Shown: positions 37,344-45,089 of the stretch, piece by piece | Layout: each line of letters begins with the position of its first letter | Position numbering within the stretch: the stretch's first letter is position 1 | Origin: Actinomycetota bacterium | GTDB taxonomy: Bacteria; Actinomycetota; Acidimicrobiia; Acidimicrobiales; Ilumatobacteraceae | Assembly (NCBI GenBank): GCA_029978335.1 | Contig: JAPOJQ010000010.1 | Location: 1-50,876 of the forward strand | DNA: 50,876 nt | Direction: 5' to 3' | Program-made: the position numbers and the translations under genes | The notes under the pieces: generated by a model | What the model saw: the letters and a program-made list of their open reading frames with translations, nothing else | Databases searched by the model: none | Told to the model about the DNA's origin: nothing

Positions 37344-38081
37344 ATGGAACCCGACCGGGCCAGAACGGCGCGACGCGCCATCTCGCTGATCGACCTGACC
37401 GACCTCACCGATGACAGCTCGGCCGTGGCGGTTGAGTCGCTTTGTGCTGACGCGCGGTTGCACGGTGTGGCGGCGGTTTGTGTCTGGCCCGACTTTGTGG
37501 CGACGGCGGCCCGGGCGCTTAATGGATCCGGCGTGTTGGTTGCGACGGTGGTCAACTTCCCGACCGGTGAAGAACGACCCTTCGCCGCAGCGGTGCTCGC
37601 CGAGCGGGCCATTGCCGATGGTGCGGACGAGATCGATGTGGTCTTGCCGTGGCGGGCGTGGATGGCTGGCGACACTGAGCGAGCAGCTCGAATGCTTGAT
37701 GCGGTCCGTTCGGCCGCGCCACCGCCATTGACGGTGAAGGTCATCATCGAATCAGGCGAATTGGCGAGCCCAGATCTGATCCGTGACGCTGCGCGTTGCG
37801 CCATCGTTCATGGCACCGATTTCGTGAAGACCTCGACCGGCAAGACGCCGGTCTCAGCAACTCGAGAAGCGGTGTCGGCGATCCTCGACGTGGTGTCGAC
37901 AGTTGATCGTCCGGTCGGAGTGAAGGCCTCGGGCGGTATCCGCACCTTCGATCAGGCCGCGGAGTACCTCGCTCTGGTCGACGAGCGGATGGGCGCTGGT
38001 TGGGCAACGCCCGCGACGTTTCGCTTCGGCGCGAGCGGTCTGTTGGCTGCGCTCGTCGCCGAAACGATCAATCCCGCTTGA
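37344..38081 (+). CDS. deoC: Deoxyribose-phosphate aldolase
   Basis: A 245-residue class I aldolase that splits 2-deoxyribose-5-phosphate into glyceraldehyde-3-phosphate and acetaldehyde. Landmarks are SLIDLTDLTDD at the N-terminus, AAVCVWPDFV, VVNFPTGEE, DEIDVVLPW, VKVIIESGEL, the Schiff-base lysine in DFVKTSTGK, the relay lysine in VGVKASGGIRT and the phosphate loop FRFGASGLL. It is divergent from lacI and shares its operator region, so regulation by that repressor is possible. Its 3' end overlaps the rhodanese gene by 14 bases. Confidence 0.93.
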   Translation: MEPDRARTARRAISLIDLTDLTDDSSAVAVESLCADARLHGVAAVCVWPDFVATAARALNGSGVLVATVVNFPTGEERPFAAAVLAERAIADGADEIDVVLPWRAWMAGDTERAARMLDAVRSAAPPPLTVKVIIESGELASPDLIRDAARCAIVHGTDFVKTSTGKTPVSATREAVSAILDVVSTVDRPVGVKASGGIRTFDQAAEYLALVDERMGAGWATPATFRFGASGLLAALVAETINPA

Positions 38082-38481
38082 CCCACTTCGATGAACTGCT
38101 GACATCCTCGACGGCGCCACCAGCGTCGGCCCAGCCGTTGAAGCCGACGATGAGGTGGGCGACGTTGGTGTAGCCGATGTCGTTGAGCACCGCAGTGGCG
38201 AGCGCTGATCGCTGGCCACCCGCGCAATACAGCACGTAGCGCTGATCGAACTTGAACTGCTCTCGGTAGTACGGGCTGTCGGGGTCGAACCAGAATTCGA
38301 GCATGCCCCGAGGCGTTGACACCGCGCCGGGTACTGCGCCCTTTTCGAGACGCTCTCTGAAGTCGCGAATGTCGATCACGGTGCAGGTGCCGGCGGCGAT
38401 TTCCGCCTGTAACTGCTCAACGGAGAGTTCTTCGATTCGGGCCTTGGCCTCGTTGACCATGTCGATGATGGAACGCCTCAT
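38068..38481 (-). CDS. Rhodanese-like domain protein
   Basis: A 137-residue single-domain rhodanese. The fold runs VIDIRDFRERLEKGAVPGAVSTPRG, and the active loop is LYCAGGQRSALA with the persulfide-carrying Cys followed by a glycine-rich turn. It would move sulfane sulfur to a thiol or cyanide acceptor. It is convergent with deoC and divergent from the SDR gene. A link to sulfite released by the nearby SsuD-like enzyme is imaginable but unsupported. Confidence 0.9.
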   Translation of the reverse strand: MRRSIIDMVNEAKARIEELSVEQLQAEIAAGTCTVIDIRDFRERLEKGAVPGAVSTPRGMLEFWFDPDSPYYREQFKFDQRYVLYCAGGQRSALATAVLNDIGYTNVAHLIVGFNGWADAGGAVEDVSSSSKWVKRD

Positions 38482-38555
38482 TTCCCGGACCGTAGTCGCC
38501 CTTCGATATTGAGCACGAGGTGCACGATCCCCACGAAACGACAGAGACTCACGTC

Positions 38556-39233
38556 ATGACAGCGATCGCACCGTCTCGTGCACTGGTACTTGGCGCCACT
38601 GGGGGTCTTGGCCGTGCGGTGGTGGCAGAACTGGTCGCGGCTGGGTCCCAAGTCGTGACATCCGCACGGTCGTTGCATGGACCAGAAGGTGCGGTTGCTC
38701 ATGTCGCAGGCGATATCGCCGTTGCCGACGATCGAGAGCGTGTGGTCGACGCCGCGATCGAATCGCTGGGTGGCCTCGATGTGGTGGTGATCGCGTCGGG
38801 TGTCGTCGGTTTCGGCGCACTCGAGTTGACTCGTTCGGACGATCTCGACCGTCTGATCGCAGTTGACCTCACAGGGCCACTCGCCTTGTGTGCTCTGGTG
38901 GCGCCGATGATGGATGAGGGCGGGGTCATCGTCGTGCTGACTGGCGCGGTGGTCGATACGCCGATGCTTGGTACGGGTGCGTATGCAGCGGCGAAGGCGG
39001 GGCTCTCTGTCGGCATCGGCGTGATGGCGCGTGAGTGGCGGCGTCGTGGGGTGCGCATTATCGATGCTCGTCCACCGCACACTGAGACTGGGCTGTCGGA
39101 GCGGCCGTTGTTCGGCCAGGCGCCGCGTCTTGGTTCGGGCCTCACACCCGAGCAGGTGGCGAACCGGATCGTGACGGCCGTAGCGGGCGATGAGACAGTG
39201 CTCGCCCCTGACGCATTCAGCGGTGCTACGTGA
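38556..39233 (+). CDS. Short-chain dehydrogenase/reductase family protein
   Basis: A 225-residue SDR. The cofactor motif is VLGATGGLGRAVV, the NAG-like stretch reads VIASGVVGFG, and the catalytic YxxxK is YAAAKAG (GAYAAAKAGLSVGIGVM). The usual catalytic Ser is replaced or shifted (VVLTGAVVDTP). The start is the ATG at 38556; GTG 38520 would add twelve poorly conserved residues. It overlaps the next small gene by four bases. The substrate is unknown. Confidence 0.88.
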   Translation: MTAIAPSRALVLGATGGLGRAVVAELVAAGSQVVTSARSLHGPEGAVAHVAGDIAVADDRERVVDAAIESLGGLDVVVIASGVVGFGALELTRSDDLDRLIAVDLTGPLALCALVAPMMDEGGVIVVLTGAVVDTPMLGTGAYAAAKAGLSVGIGVMAREWRRRGVRIIDARPPHTETGLSERPLFGQAPRLGSGLTPEQVANRIVTAVAGDETVLAPDAFSGAT

Positions 39234-39628
39234 CGCTCGAACGCGAAATTTCGCTACCGGCCGCTGCGGCAGCGTCGATTGAGCAGATCATTGGGATCAT
39301 GCTCGACTCGTTCATGGCAGGTGGTGACCCAGTACACGGTCGAGGAGCGTTTGCGTGGGGTATCGACATCGAGCGCGTGGTCGAACTCGAGCAACGCATG
39401 CGCGATGTGTGGTCGGCTGAAGAGTTGTCGCGTGGCGAAGGCCCGGATCGGTCAATCGTGCTTGGTCTCGATGACGTGGCGTTGGTGTTGCAAGGCATGG
39501 CCTTCACCGAGGTGATGAGTGCCGAATTGCCCTGGGTCGACATGGTGCGTTGGACGTCGGATTTTGTGACGTCGGAGTTACGTCAGCACTGGACCGATGC
39601 AGAGTGGGCTGGTTTCAACGGGTCATGA
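39230..39628 (+). CDS. Unknown small protein coupled to the SDR gene
   Basis: A 132-residue acidic soluble protein that starts with a GTG overlapping the SDR stop (GTGA). It appears helical (SIEQIIGIMLDSFM; IERVVELEQRMRDVWSAEEL; WTSDFVTSELRQHW) with a small central segment RSIVLGLDDVALVLQGMAFTE. No motif or family is recognised. Coupling suggests it works with the SDR. It overlaps the convergent GDPD gene by six bases. Confidence 0.62.
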   Translation: MTLEREISLPAAAAASIEQIIGIMLDSFMAGGDPVHGRGAFAWGIDIERVVELEQRMRDVWSAEELSRGEGPDRSIVLGLDDVALVLQGMAFTEVMSAELPWVDMVRWTSDFVTSELRQHWTDAEWAGFNGS

Positions 39629-40726
39629 GCCCGACCAGTGGGTCGCTGCGGCGACGGGTGCCCCAGCGATGATGCCGTCGGCACCCATCTCAACCATGGC
39701 GTCATAGAACTCGACGTTTTCTTCCTCGCGACCATTTGGCCACACCCATACCTCGTATCCCTCGTCGTGGGCTCGGGCGGTGAGGTCGAGGCTCATGACT
39801 TGAATGTCGCCGTAGGTGGGCGGCACTTGCAGGATGCGATCGTTGGGATGCAGTTCGCCGCCAGCCAGGAACCAATTCGACAATGCGTTCAATCCCGGTG
39901 AGGTGACGACATCTGGTGCCAACTCACGGAACGCGGCGAGTACGTCGTCGTTGAACGAGGTGACGATCACTGACTCGGTGCGGTCGAGTTCGTCGATGAG
40001 TCGAGCCAGTTCGGTTGCGGCTTCGACACCGAGGTTGGTGTCCTGTTCGCCGTCGTCCCCGCGCTGGATTTTGATTTCGATGTCGAGCACGTGTCCCGGA
40101 TAACGGGTTGCGATCTCGGTGAACGTGACGACGCGGAAGTCGTCAGCGGTGTAGCCCGCTGGGGGTTGAGCGTCGCCGGTGCGAATACCGCGCCACACGT
40201 AGGCCGAATCGGCTTCGTCGCGGCATGGCCAGCAGCCAGGCACATGCCACCAGGCGTTGTCGAGCGCCGCGATCTCGGCGTAGGTCATCGCCCTGATCTC
40301 GCCACTCGATGGCGTGGTGCCGTCAACGGTGTCGTCGTGTTGGATGATCAGCACGCCATCGGCGGTGAGCTGCACATCCATCTCGAGTACGTCGACTCCG
40401 GCGAGCGCAGATTCCCGATACCCGTAGGGCGTCGAATGCGGATGCTCCTGATCGCCACCAGCATGGGCTGCGATGACGGGACGGTCGAGAGCAATGAGAT
40501 CAGCCACGGTGGAGACCTCGGGCATGATTGGCAATGTCGTGGTGGTCACTGGCGCAGCGGTCGTCGTTGGCGTCGCCGTGGTCGTCGATGCCTGCGTTGT
40601 TGCAACGGTGGTCGCCGGAGCCTCGGTTGGCGTGGGCGCGCTGGTGGTCTCGACGGCGGTGTCGGTGCCGCCACCACATGCAGCGGCAAGTAACGAGAAG
40701 GCAACCAGCGGGAGTGCAGTACGCAT
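39623..40726 (-). CDS. GDPD-family lipoprotein with altered active-site motif
   Basis: A 367-residue exported protein. The signal ends in a lipobox at Cys17 (LLAAAC), followed by a Thr/Ala/Pro-rich spacer to about residue 66, then a glycerophosphodiesterase-type barrel. Metal-site segments are visible (LEMDVQLTADGVLIIQHDD; VLDIEIKIQ; VIVTSFN). The usual HRGxxxxxPEN entry reads HAGGDQEHPHST, so the Arg and the PEN Glu are lost. It may act on another substrate or be weak. It lies 26 bases after the FAD monooxygenase gene and may close a fur-monooxygenase-gdpd unit. Confidence 0.82.
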   Translation of the reverse strand: MRTALPLVAFSLLAAACGGGTDTAVETTSAPTPTEAPATTVATTQASTTTATPTTTAAPVTTTTLPIMPEVSTVADLIALDRPVIAAHAGGDQEHPHSTPYGYRESALAGVDVLEMDVQLTADGVLIIQHDDTVDGTTPSSGEIRAMTYAEIAALDNAWWHVPGCWPCRDEADSAYVWRGIRTGDAQPPAGYTADDFRVVTFTEIATRYPGHVLDIEIKIQRGDDGEQDTNLGVEAATELARLIDELDRTESVIVTSFNDDVLAAFRELAPDVVTSPGLNALSNWFLAGGELHPNDRILQVPPTYGDIQVMSLDLTARAHDEGYEVWVWPNGREEENVEFYDAMVEMGADGIIAGAPVAAATHWSGS

Positions 40727-40752
40727 GTCCCTGTTCTAGTCGGGCGGGGTGG

Positions 40753-42051
40753 TTACGTGGGGAGCGCGTCGTAGTCGGCGTCGGCGAGCGAGCGTCCGGA
40801 GGCGAGCGCCTCGAGCGCGAATCCAGCGGTACGTCGATAGCCGTCGGTGACCTGGAGGATCTCATCACGGGTGATCACATCGTCGATCGAACTGAAACCG
40901 TCGGGCGCTCGTTCGTGCACGAGGCGCATCGGCATTTCGGGTCCGAGACCTCGGTTGGCGAGCACGATTGCGCCGGTGGCGGGACGTCGATGAGCGTCGT
41001 AGATCGCGAGCGCGGTGTCGGGGTCGGAACGGTGCGCAAGGAGACAACCGGTGAGCACCCGTGCGTCGAGGATGCCTTGTGAGGCCCCATTGGATCCGAT
41101 CGGATACATCGGGTGCGCTGCGTCGCCGAGCAGGGTGACACGGCCATCGGTCCAGGTGTCGAGCGGATCACGGTCGACCATGGGGAAGACGAACATGCCG
41201 GGGGCATCGTGGAGGAGCGCCGGTACGTCAAGCCAATCGAAAATCCAGTCGGCGAACCGTGGTGCCACATCGGCGAGGTCGCCGGGGCGGTTCCAATCTT
41301 CGCGCTCGGCGAGTTGACGATCGTCAGTGCGGTACTCAGCAATGAAGTTGATGAGTTGACGACCATCGGGAAGGTCGCGAATCGGATAGGCGATGAACTT
41401 TTGGTCGGGGTGCCCAGCCCAGATCATTGTGCGTCCATCGAGGATTGGTTCGCGTTCGATGGCCCCGCGGAACAACAGTGCACCGTTCCATAGCGGCATG
41501 CCCTCGTTGGGGTGACGGAGGCGTCGCACGGTGGAATGGATGCCGTCGGCTGCGACGACGACGTCGGCCTCAATCACTTCGACACCGCCGTCGCCGTCGC
41601 GGATGTCAAAGGTGGCTCGAGCGCCGTGTTCGAGGTGTTCGATCGTGGTGAGGTGGCGCGCGCTGATCACGCGATCTGCGCCGAGTTCGCGCACCGCAGC
41701 ATTGTGAAGGATCATTTGCAGGGTGCCACGATGAATCGAGAGTTGTGGCCAGCCGTATCCGGCGGCGCGCCCGCGTGGCTCATCCCAGATCGCCTGACCG
41801 TGGGCAGAGAAGTAAGCCAACGTTGATGATGCGACACCGTTCGCCTCGAGGCGAACGAGCAACCCAAGCGCGTCGAGTTCGCGCACGGCGTGGGGTAGCA
41901 AGTTGATACCGACGCCAAGCGGTCTGACCTCACGCACCGACTCTCGAACCACGACGTCGATACCGGCCCGGTGCAGGCTGATTGCCGCGGTCAGCCCGGC
42001 GATCCCGCCGCCGACGATGAGCACCTCGTGGTGTGCCGAGGCGGTGGTCAT
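40753..42051 (-). CDS. FAD-dependent aromatic-type monooxygenase (PHBH/PhzS-like)
   Basis: A 432-residue class A flavoprotein. The Rossmann motif GGGIAGLTAAISLHRAG starts at about residue 13. The DG motif is VVVAADGIHSTVR, and the GD motif is VTLLGDAAHPMYPIGSNGASQGILDA. The substrate domain contains PIRDLPDGRQLINFIAEYR, as in PhzS- and salicylate-type hydroxylases. It uses NAD(P)H and oxygen to hydroxylate an aromatic or heteroaromatic compound that cannot be named. Its ATG overlaps the fur stop (ATGA), so expression may follow metal status. Confidence 0.88.
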   Translation of the reverse strand: MTTASAHHEVLIVGGGIAGLTAAISLHRAGIDVVVRESVREVRPLGVGINLLPHAVRELDALGLLVRLEANGVASSTLAYFSAHGQAIWDEPRGRAAGYGWPQLSIHRGTLQMILHNAAVRELGADRVISARHLTTIEHLEHGARATFDIRDGDGGVEVIEADVVVAADGIHSTVRRLRHPNEGMPLWNGALLFRGAIEREPILDGRTMIWAGHPDQKFIAYPIRDLPDGRQLINFIAEYRTDDRQLAEREDWNRPGDLADVAPRFADWIFDWLDVPALLHDAPGMFVFPMVDRDPLDTWTDGRVTLLGDAAHPMYPIGSNGASQGILDARVLTGCLLAHRSDPDTALAIYDAHRRPATGAIVLANRGLGPEMPMRLVHERAPDGFSSIDDVITRDEILQVTDGYRRTAGFALEALASGRSLADADYDALPT

Positions 42052-42461
42052 GAGGCGGTGGAGCAGTGCGCGCAGCGACCGGTCACGGTGACATCAATCG
42101 AATGTGGTTCGAAGTTGCCGGATTGTTCGAGTTGGGCGCGCAACGTGTCAACGACTGCCGCATCATGATGCGAGGTGGTGCCACATCGTGAACAGATGAG
42201 GTGGATGACGGCATCTTCGTGAGCAGGTTCCCAGGTGCTGGTCTCGCCGAGCCGTGACTCCCGCACGAGATTGAGCTCGGCGAAGAGTCCGAGGGTTCGG
42301 TACACACTGGAGGAGTTGACGCCGGGGTCGAGTACGTGCACGGCATCGACAATCTCTGCCGCGCTGAGGTGTGTGCCGGCCTCGTGCAACACATCCCATA
42401 CGAGTTGACGCGGCCGAGTGACGCGGTGGTCGCTTCGTCGGAGCGCGGTCTCGAGGGTCAC
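42048..42461 (-). CDS. Fur-family metalloregulator, probably nickel-responsive (Nur)
   Basis: A 137-residue Fur-family protein. It has a winged helix (LSAAEIVDAVHVLDPGVNSSSVYRTLGLFAELNLV) and a dimerisation half with HEDAVIHLICSRCGTTSHHD. The CSRC and C-terminal CAHC pairs form the structural zinc site. Family members sense Fe, Zn, Mn, Ni or peroxide. It faces a nickel/cobalt ECF transporter across a 97-base gap containing a Nur-box-like sequence, so nickel is the best guess; Zur is the alternative. Confidence 0.85.
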   Translation of the reverse strand: MTLETALRRSDHRVTRPRQLVWDVLHEAGTHLSAAEIVDAVHVLDPGVNSSSVYRTLGLFAELNLVRESRLGETSTWEPAHEDAVIHLICSRCGTTSHHDAAVVDTLRAQLEQSGNFEPHSIDVTVTGRCAHCSTAS

Positions 42462-42511
42462 GGCTGCACACTAGGCGTTGAGACTCCCGAATGAATTAGC
42501 GCTGAATTTTA

Positions 42512-42528
42512 TTGCGAACGACTTGCAG
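42512..42528. promoter_or_regulatory. Nur-box-like operator upstream of the nickel/cobalt transporter
   Basis: TTGCGA, acgac, TTGCAG matches the Streptomyces Nur box as I recall it (tTGCaa-N5-ttGCAA) at ten of twelve defined bases. It lies 30 bases upstream of the CbiM start and 50 bases from the Fur-family gene, and it overlaps the likely -35 element. Repression of uptake when nickel is replete is the expected effect. Confidence 0.6.
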
Positions 42529-42551
42529 TAGTGGTGGGACGTCGATACGGT
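42523..42551 (+). promoter_or_regulatory. Candidate promoter for the nickel/cobalt transporter operon
   Basis: TTGCAG (-35) and TACGGT (-10) are separated by 17 bases. The expected start of transcription falls at about 42558-42559, on the ATG itself, so the message may be leaderless. No ribosome site is visible. The -35 element lies inside the Nur-box-like site. Confidence 0.45.
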
Positions 42552-42558
42552 CACTCTC

Positions 42559-43563
42559 ATGACAACCGTCCTTGCCATGCACGCCCCCGACGGGTTCCTC
42601 GAACCCGGAGTTGCGGTGGCTACGGCCGTGATCGCTCTCGTGGCAATCGCAGCGGGCCTTCGGGGTGCTGGCCGGGAACTCGGCGATCGTCAGATTCCCC
42701 TCGCGGGTATCGCTGCCGCATTCATCTTCGCTGCCCAGATGTTCAACTTTCCGGTTGCGGCGGGAACGACTGGCCATCTGCTCGGCGGAGCACTGGCCGC
42801 TGTGCTGCTCGGACCGTGGGTCGGCATGTTGGTCGTCTCCGTTGTGGTGGTCGTGCAGGCCCTGCTGTTTGCCGATGGTGGATTGACGGCGCTCGGCTAC
42901 AACGTGTTGAACATGGCGGTCGTGACGGCGTTCGGCGGCTGGGCAATGTTCCGTCTTGCCCGTCGTTTCCTTCCTCGATCGGCGAGCGGCATTGTTGGCG
43001 CGAGTGCGCTGGCGGCTGGCGTGTCGGTGGTGTTGTCAGCATCGGCGTTCTCGATCGAATGGCTTTTTGGTGCCTCGGCTCCGGTGCCATTCGACACCGT
43101 GTTCGGCGCGATGGTTGGCGTGCACGTGCTGATTGGCATCGGCGAAGCGGTGCTCACCGGTCTTGTGGTGGGGGCGGTGATGGCGTCACGGCCCGATCTC
43201 GTGGCTGGAGCGACTGATTTGAGCGCCGGCGAACGTGCACAGCGCGGCCGTGTGGGCATGAAGCCTTTTGTGATCGGCGGGGTGTTGGCAACGGTCGCGT
43301 TCGCCACGGTGGTGAGCCAGTTCGCTGTCGACAACCCCGATGGCTTGGAGAAGGTGGCGATCGATCAGGGCTTTATCGACACGGCCCAAGATCATGCGTT
43401 CGGATCGTTCATCTTCGCTGACTACGCAACGTCGGGTGTTGGCAACGAGACGTTGAGCTTGGCGATTGCGGGGCTGTTTGGTGCGGCGGTCACGCTGGCG
43501 GTGGGCTTCGGGTTGTTCAGCGCGTCGCGGTCGGGTCGCCGCAGCTCTGGCGCTGCGGTCTGA
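42559..43563 (+). CDS. cbiM: Nickel/cobalt ECF transporter substrate subunit, CbiM with fused CbiN-like part
   Basis: A 334-residue membrane protein. The metal-binding N-terminus is MHAPDGFLEP, and membrane helices include AGIAAAFIFAAQMFNFPVAAGTTGHLLGG and GYNVLNMAVVTAFGG. The C-terminal segment PDGLEKVA belongs to the CbiN/NikN-like (PDGLE) part. In known CbiM/NikM the Met-His start contributes its amine and His2 to the metal. Here six residues precede MHAPDG if translation begins at 42559, whereas ATG 42577 would give the canonical end. The promoter position favours 42559; the protein chemistry favours 42577. Confidence 0.88.
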   Translation: MTTVLAMHAPDGFLEPGVAVATAVIALVAIAAGLRGAGRELGDRQIPLAGIAAAFIFAAQMFNFPVAAGTTGHLLGGALAAVLLGPWVGMLVVSVVVVVQALLFADGGLTALGYNVLNMAVVTAFGGWAMFRLARRFLPRSASGIVGASALAAGVSVVLSASAFSIEWLFGASAPVPFDTVFGAMVGVHVLIGIGEAVLTGLVVGAVMASRPDLVAGATDLSAGERAQRGRVGMKPFVIGGVLATVAFATVVSQFAVDNPDGLEKVAIDQGFIDTAQDHAFGSFIFADYATSGVGNETLSLAIAGLFGAAVTLAVGFGLFSASRSGRRSSGAAV

Positions 43564-43571
43564 GTTCGACA

Positions 43572-44348
43572 ATGTCCGGCGCTCACGCCAACGGCTCTGC
43601 CGTCGACAGTCTCCATGTGGACATCGAATCGGTGGTGCATCGATTGGCTCCGGAGGCGAAGTTGGTGGCGCTCGTCGGTTTCGTGGTCGCCGTAGCGCTG
43701 ACCCCTCGCACATCGGTGTGGGCGTTCGGCGTCTACGCCGTGGCGATTTGGTTGGTGGTGTTCGTGTCACATGTGCCGGCTCGTGTGGTGCTGCGGCGCC
43801 TGGCAGTAATCGTGCCGTTCGTGCTCTTTGCCGTGTTGATTCCGTTCATCGGCGGGGGCGAGCAGACGACCGTGCTCGGGGTGTCGTTGTCGGTCGATGG
43901 GCTCTGGGCGATGTGGAACATCTTGGCCAAGGCATCGATCGGGGCGACGGCGAGCATCGTGTTGTCAGCGACGACGCGGGTGCCGGACGTGCTCACTGGA
44001 TTGACCCGGCTGCGAGTGCCAAGGGTGCTGGTGGCGATCATTGCATTCATGATGCGGTATCTCGATTTGTTGGTGCGTCAGCTGGGTCGTATGCGCACGT
44101 CGATGACCGCTCGGTGTCATGACCCTCGCTGGTTGTGGCAGGTGAAACCGATTGCGTCATCGGCCGGGGCGTTGTTCGTGCGCTCATACGAGCGCGGCGA
44201 ACGTGTGCATCAGGCGATGCTGGCCCGTGGGTACACCGGCACGATGCCGACACTTGACCGTCGCCCGGCGACGGCGGTTGATTGGTCGAGAGCAGCGAGT
44301 TTGCCGGTGGTCGCAGTGGTGACGTTGATCGTGGCGGTGGTGCGGTGA
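43572..44348 (+). CDS. cbiQ: Nickel/cobalt ECF transporter T component, CbiQ
   Basis: A 258-residue membrane protein with several helices in its first 150 residues. The cytoplasmic coupling helices follow, with the ARG signature in ERGERVHQAMLARGYTG and the earlier VLVAIIAFMMRYLDLLVRQLGRMRTSMTAR. It connects the CbiM substrate subunit to the ATPase. It begins eight bases after cbiM, and its stop overlaps the ATPase start (GTGA). Confidence 0.9.
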   Translation: MSGAHANGSAVDSLHVDIESVVHRLAPEAKLVALVGFVVAVALTPRTSVWAFGVYAVAIWLVVFVSHVPARVVLRRLAVIVPFVLFAVLIPFIGGGEQTTVLGVSLSVDGLWAMWNILAKASIGATASIVLSATTRVPDVLTGLTRLRVPRVLVAIIAFMMRYLDLLVRQLGRMRTSMTARCHDPRWLWQVKPIASSAGALFVRSYERGERVHQAMLARGYTGTMPTLDRRPATAVDWSRAASLPVVAVVTLIVAVVR

Positions 44349-45088
44349 GTTGCGCGCCGTTGTCGGTTTCGCAACTGCGATTCACCTATCCGGGTGAGCA
44401 TCATGCGGCGCTCGAGGGCATCGACATCGAGGTGGCGGCGGGGGAGCGGGTGGCGTTGCTCGGACCGAATGGATCGGGCAAGACGACGTTCGTGATGCAT
44501 CTGAACGGTCTGCTCGAGTTGCAGGACGGTGCGATCACCGTGGGCGATCTCGCCATGCAGGAATCGAATCTCCGTGAGATTCGTCGCCGTGTGGGTGCGG
44601 TGTTTCAGGACGCTGACGACCAGTTGTTCATGCCGACGGTTCGTGATGATGTCGCGTTTGGGCCCGCGAACTTGGGTGTGACTGGTGACGAACTCGATCG
44701 GTTGGTGGTGGAGACGCTGGAGCGCGTGGGGGCTGGCGCGTTGATCGATCGTTCGCCGCATCATCTGAGCGGTGGTGAGAAGCGCCGGGTGGCGATCGCC
44801 ACGGTGTTGTCGATGTCGCCACATCTCTTGGTGCTTGATGAGCCGACGTCGGGTCTCGATCCGGCGGGCCGGCGAGAGTTGATCGATTTGCTGGCGGGAT
44901 TGCCACAGACGCAGATGATCGTGACACACGATCTTCCGTTTGCGTTGCAGATCTGTCCGAGGTCGGTGATCATCAGCGGTGGTCGGGTGGTGGCTGACGG
45001 CCCGACCCGCGAACTGCTCGCGGACACGGCGCTGCTCGCGCAGCACCGTTTGGAACTGCCGTTTGGTTTTGACCCAACACGGGTGTGA
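44345..45088 (+). CDS. cbiO: Nickel/cobalt ECF transporter ATPase, CbiO
   Basis: A 247-residue ATPase. Features in order are RFTYPGEHHAALEGIDIEVAAGE, Walker A GPNGSGKTT, Q-loop FQDADDQLFMPTV (the DDQLF form typical of ECF ATPases), signature LSGGEKRRVAIATV, Walker B (LLVLDEPTSGLDP) and H-loop (VTHDLPF). The GTG at 44345 overlaps cbiQ. Only one ATPase gene is present, so a homodimer is expected. No cobalamin genes are in the window, which with the Nur-like box favours nickel. Confidence 0.9.
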   Translation: MSCAPLSVSQLRFTYPGEHHAALEGIDIEVAAGERVALLGPNGSGKTTFVMHLNGLLELQDGAITVGDLAMQESNLREIRRRVGAVFQDADDQLFMPTVRDDVAFGPANLGVTGDELDRLVVETLERVGAGALIDRSPHHLSGGEKRRVAIATVLSMSPHLLVLDEPTSGLDPAGRRELIDLLAGLPQTQMIVTHDLPFALQICPRSVIISGGRVVADGPTRELLADTALLAQHRLELPFGFDPTRV

Positions 45089-45089
45089 C

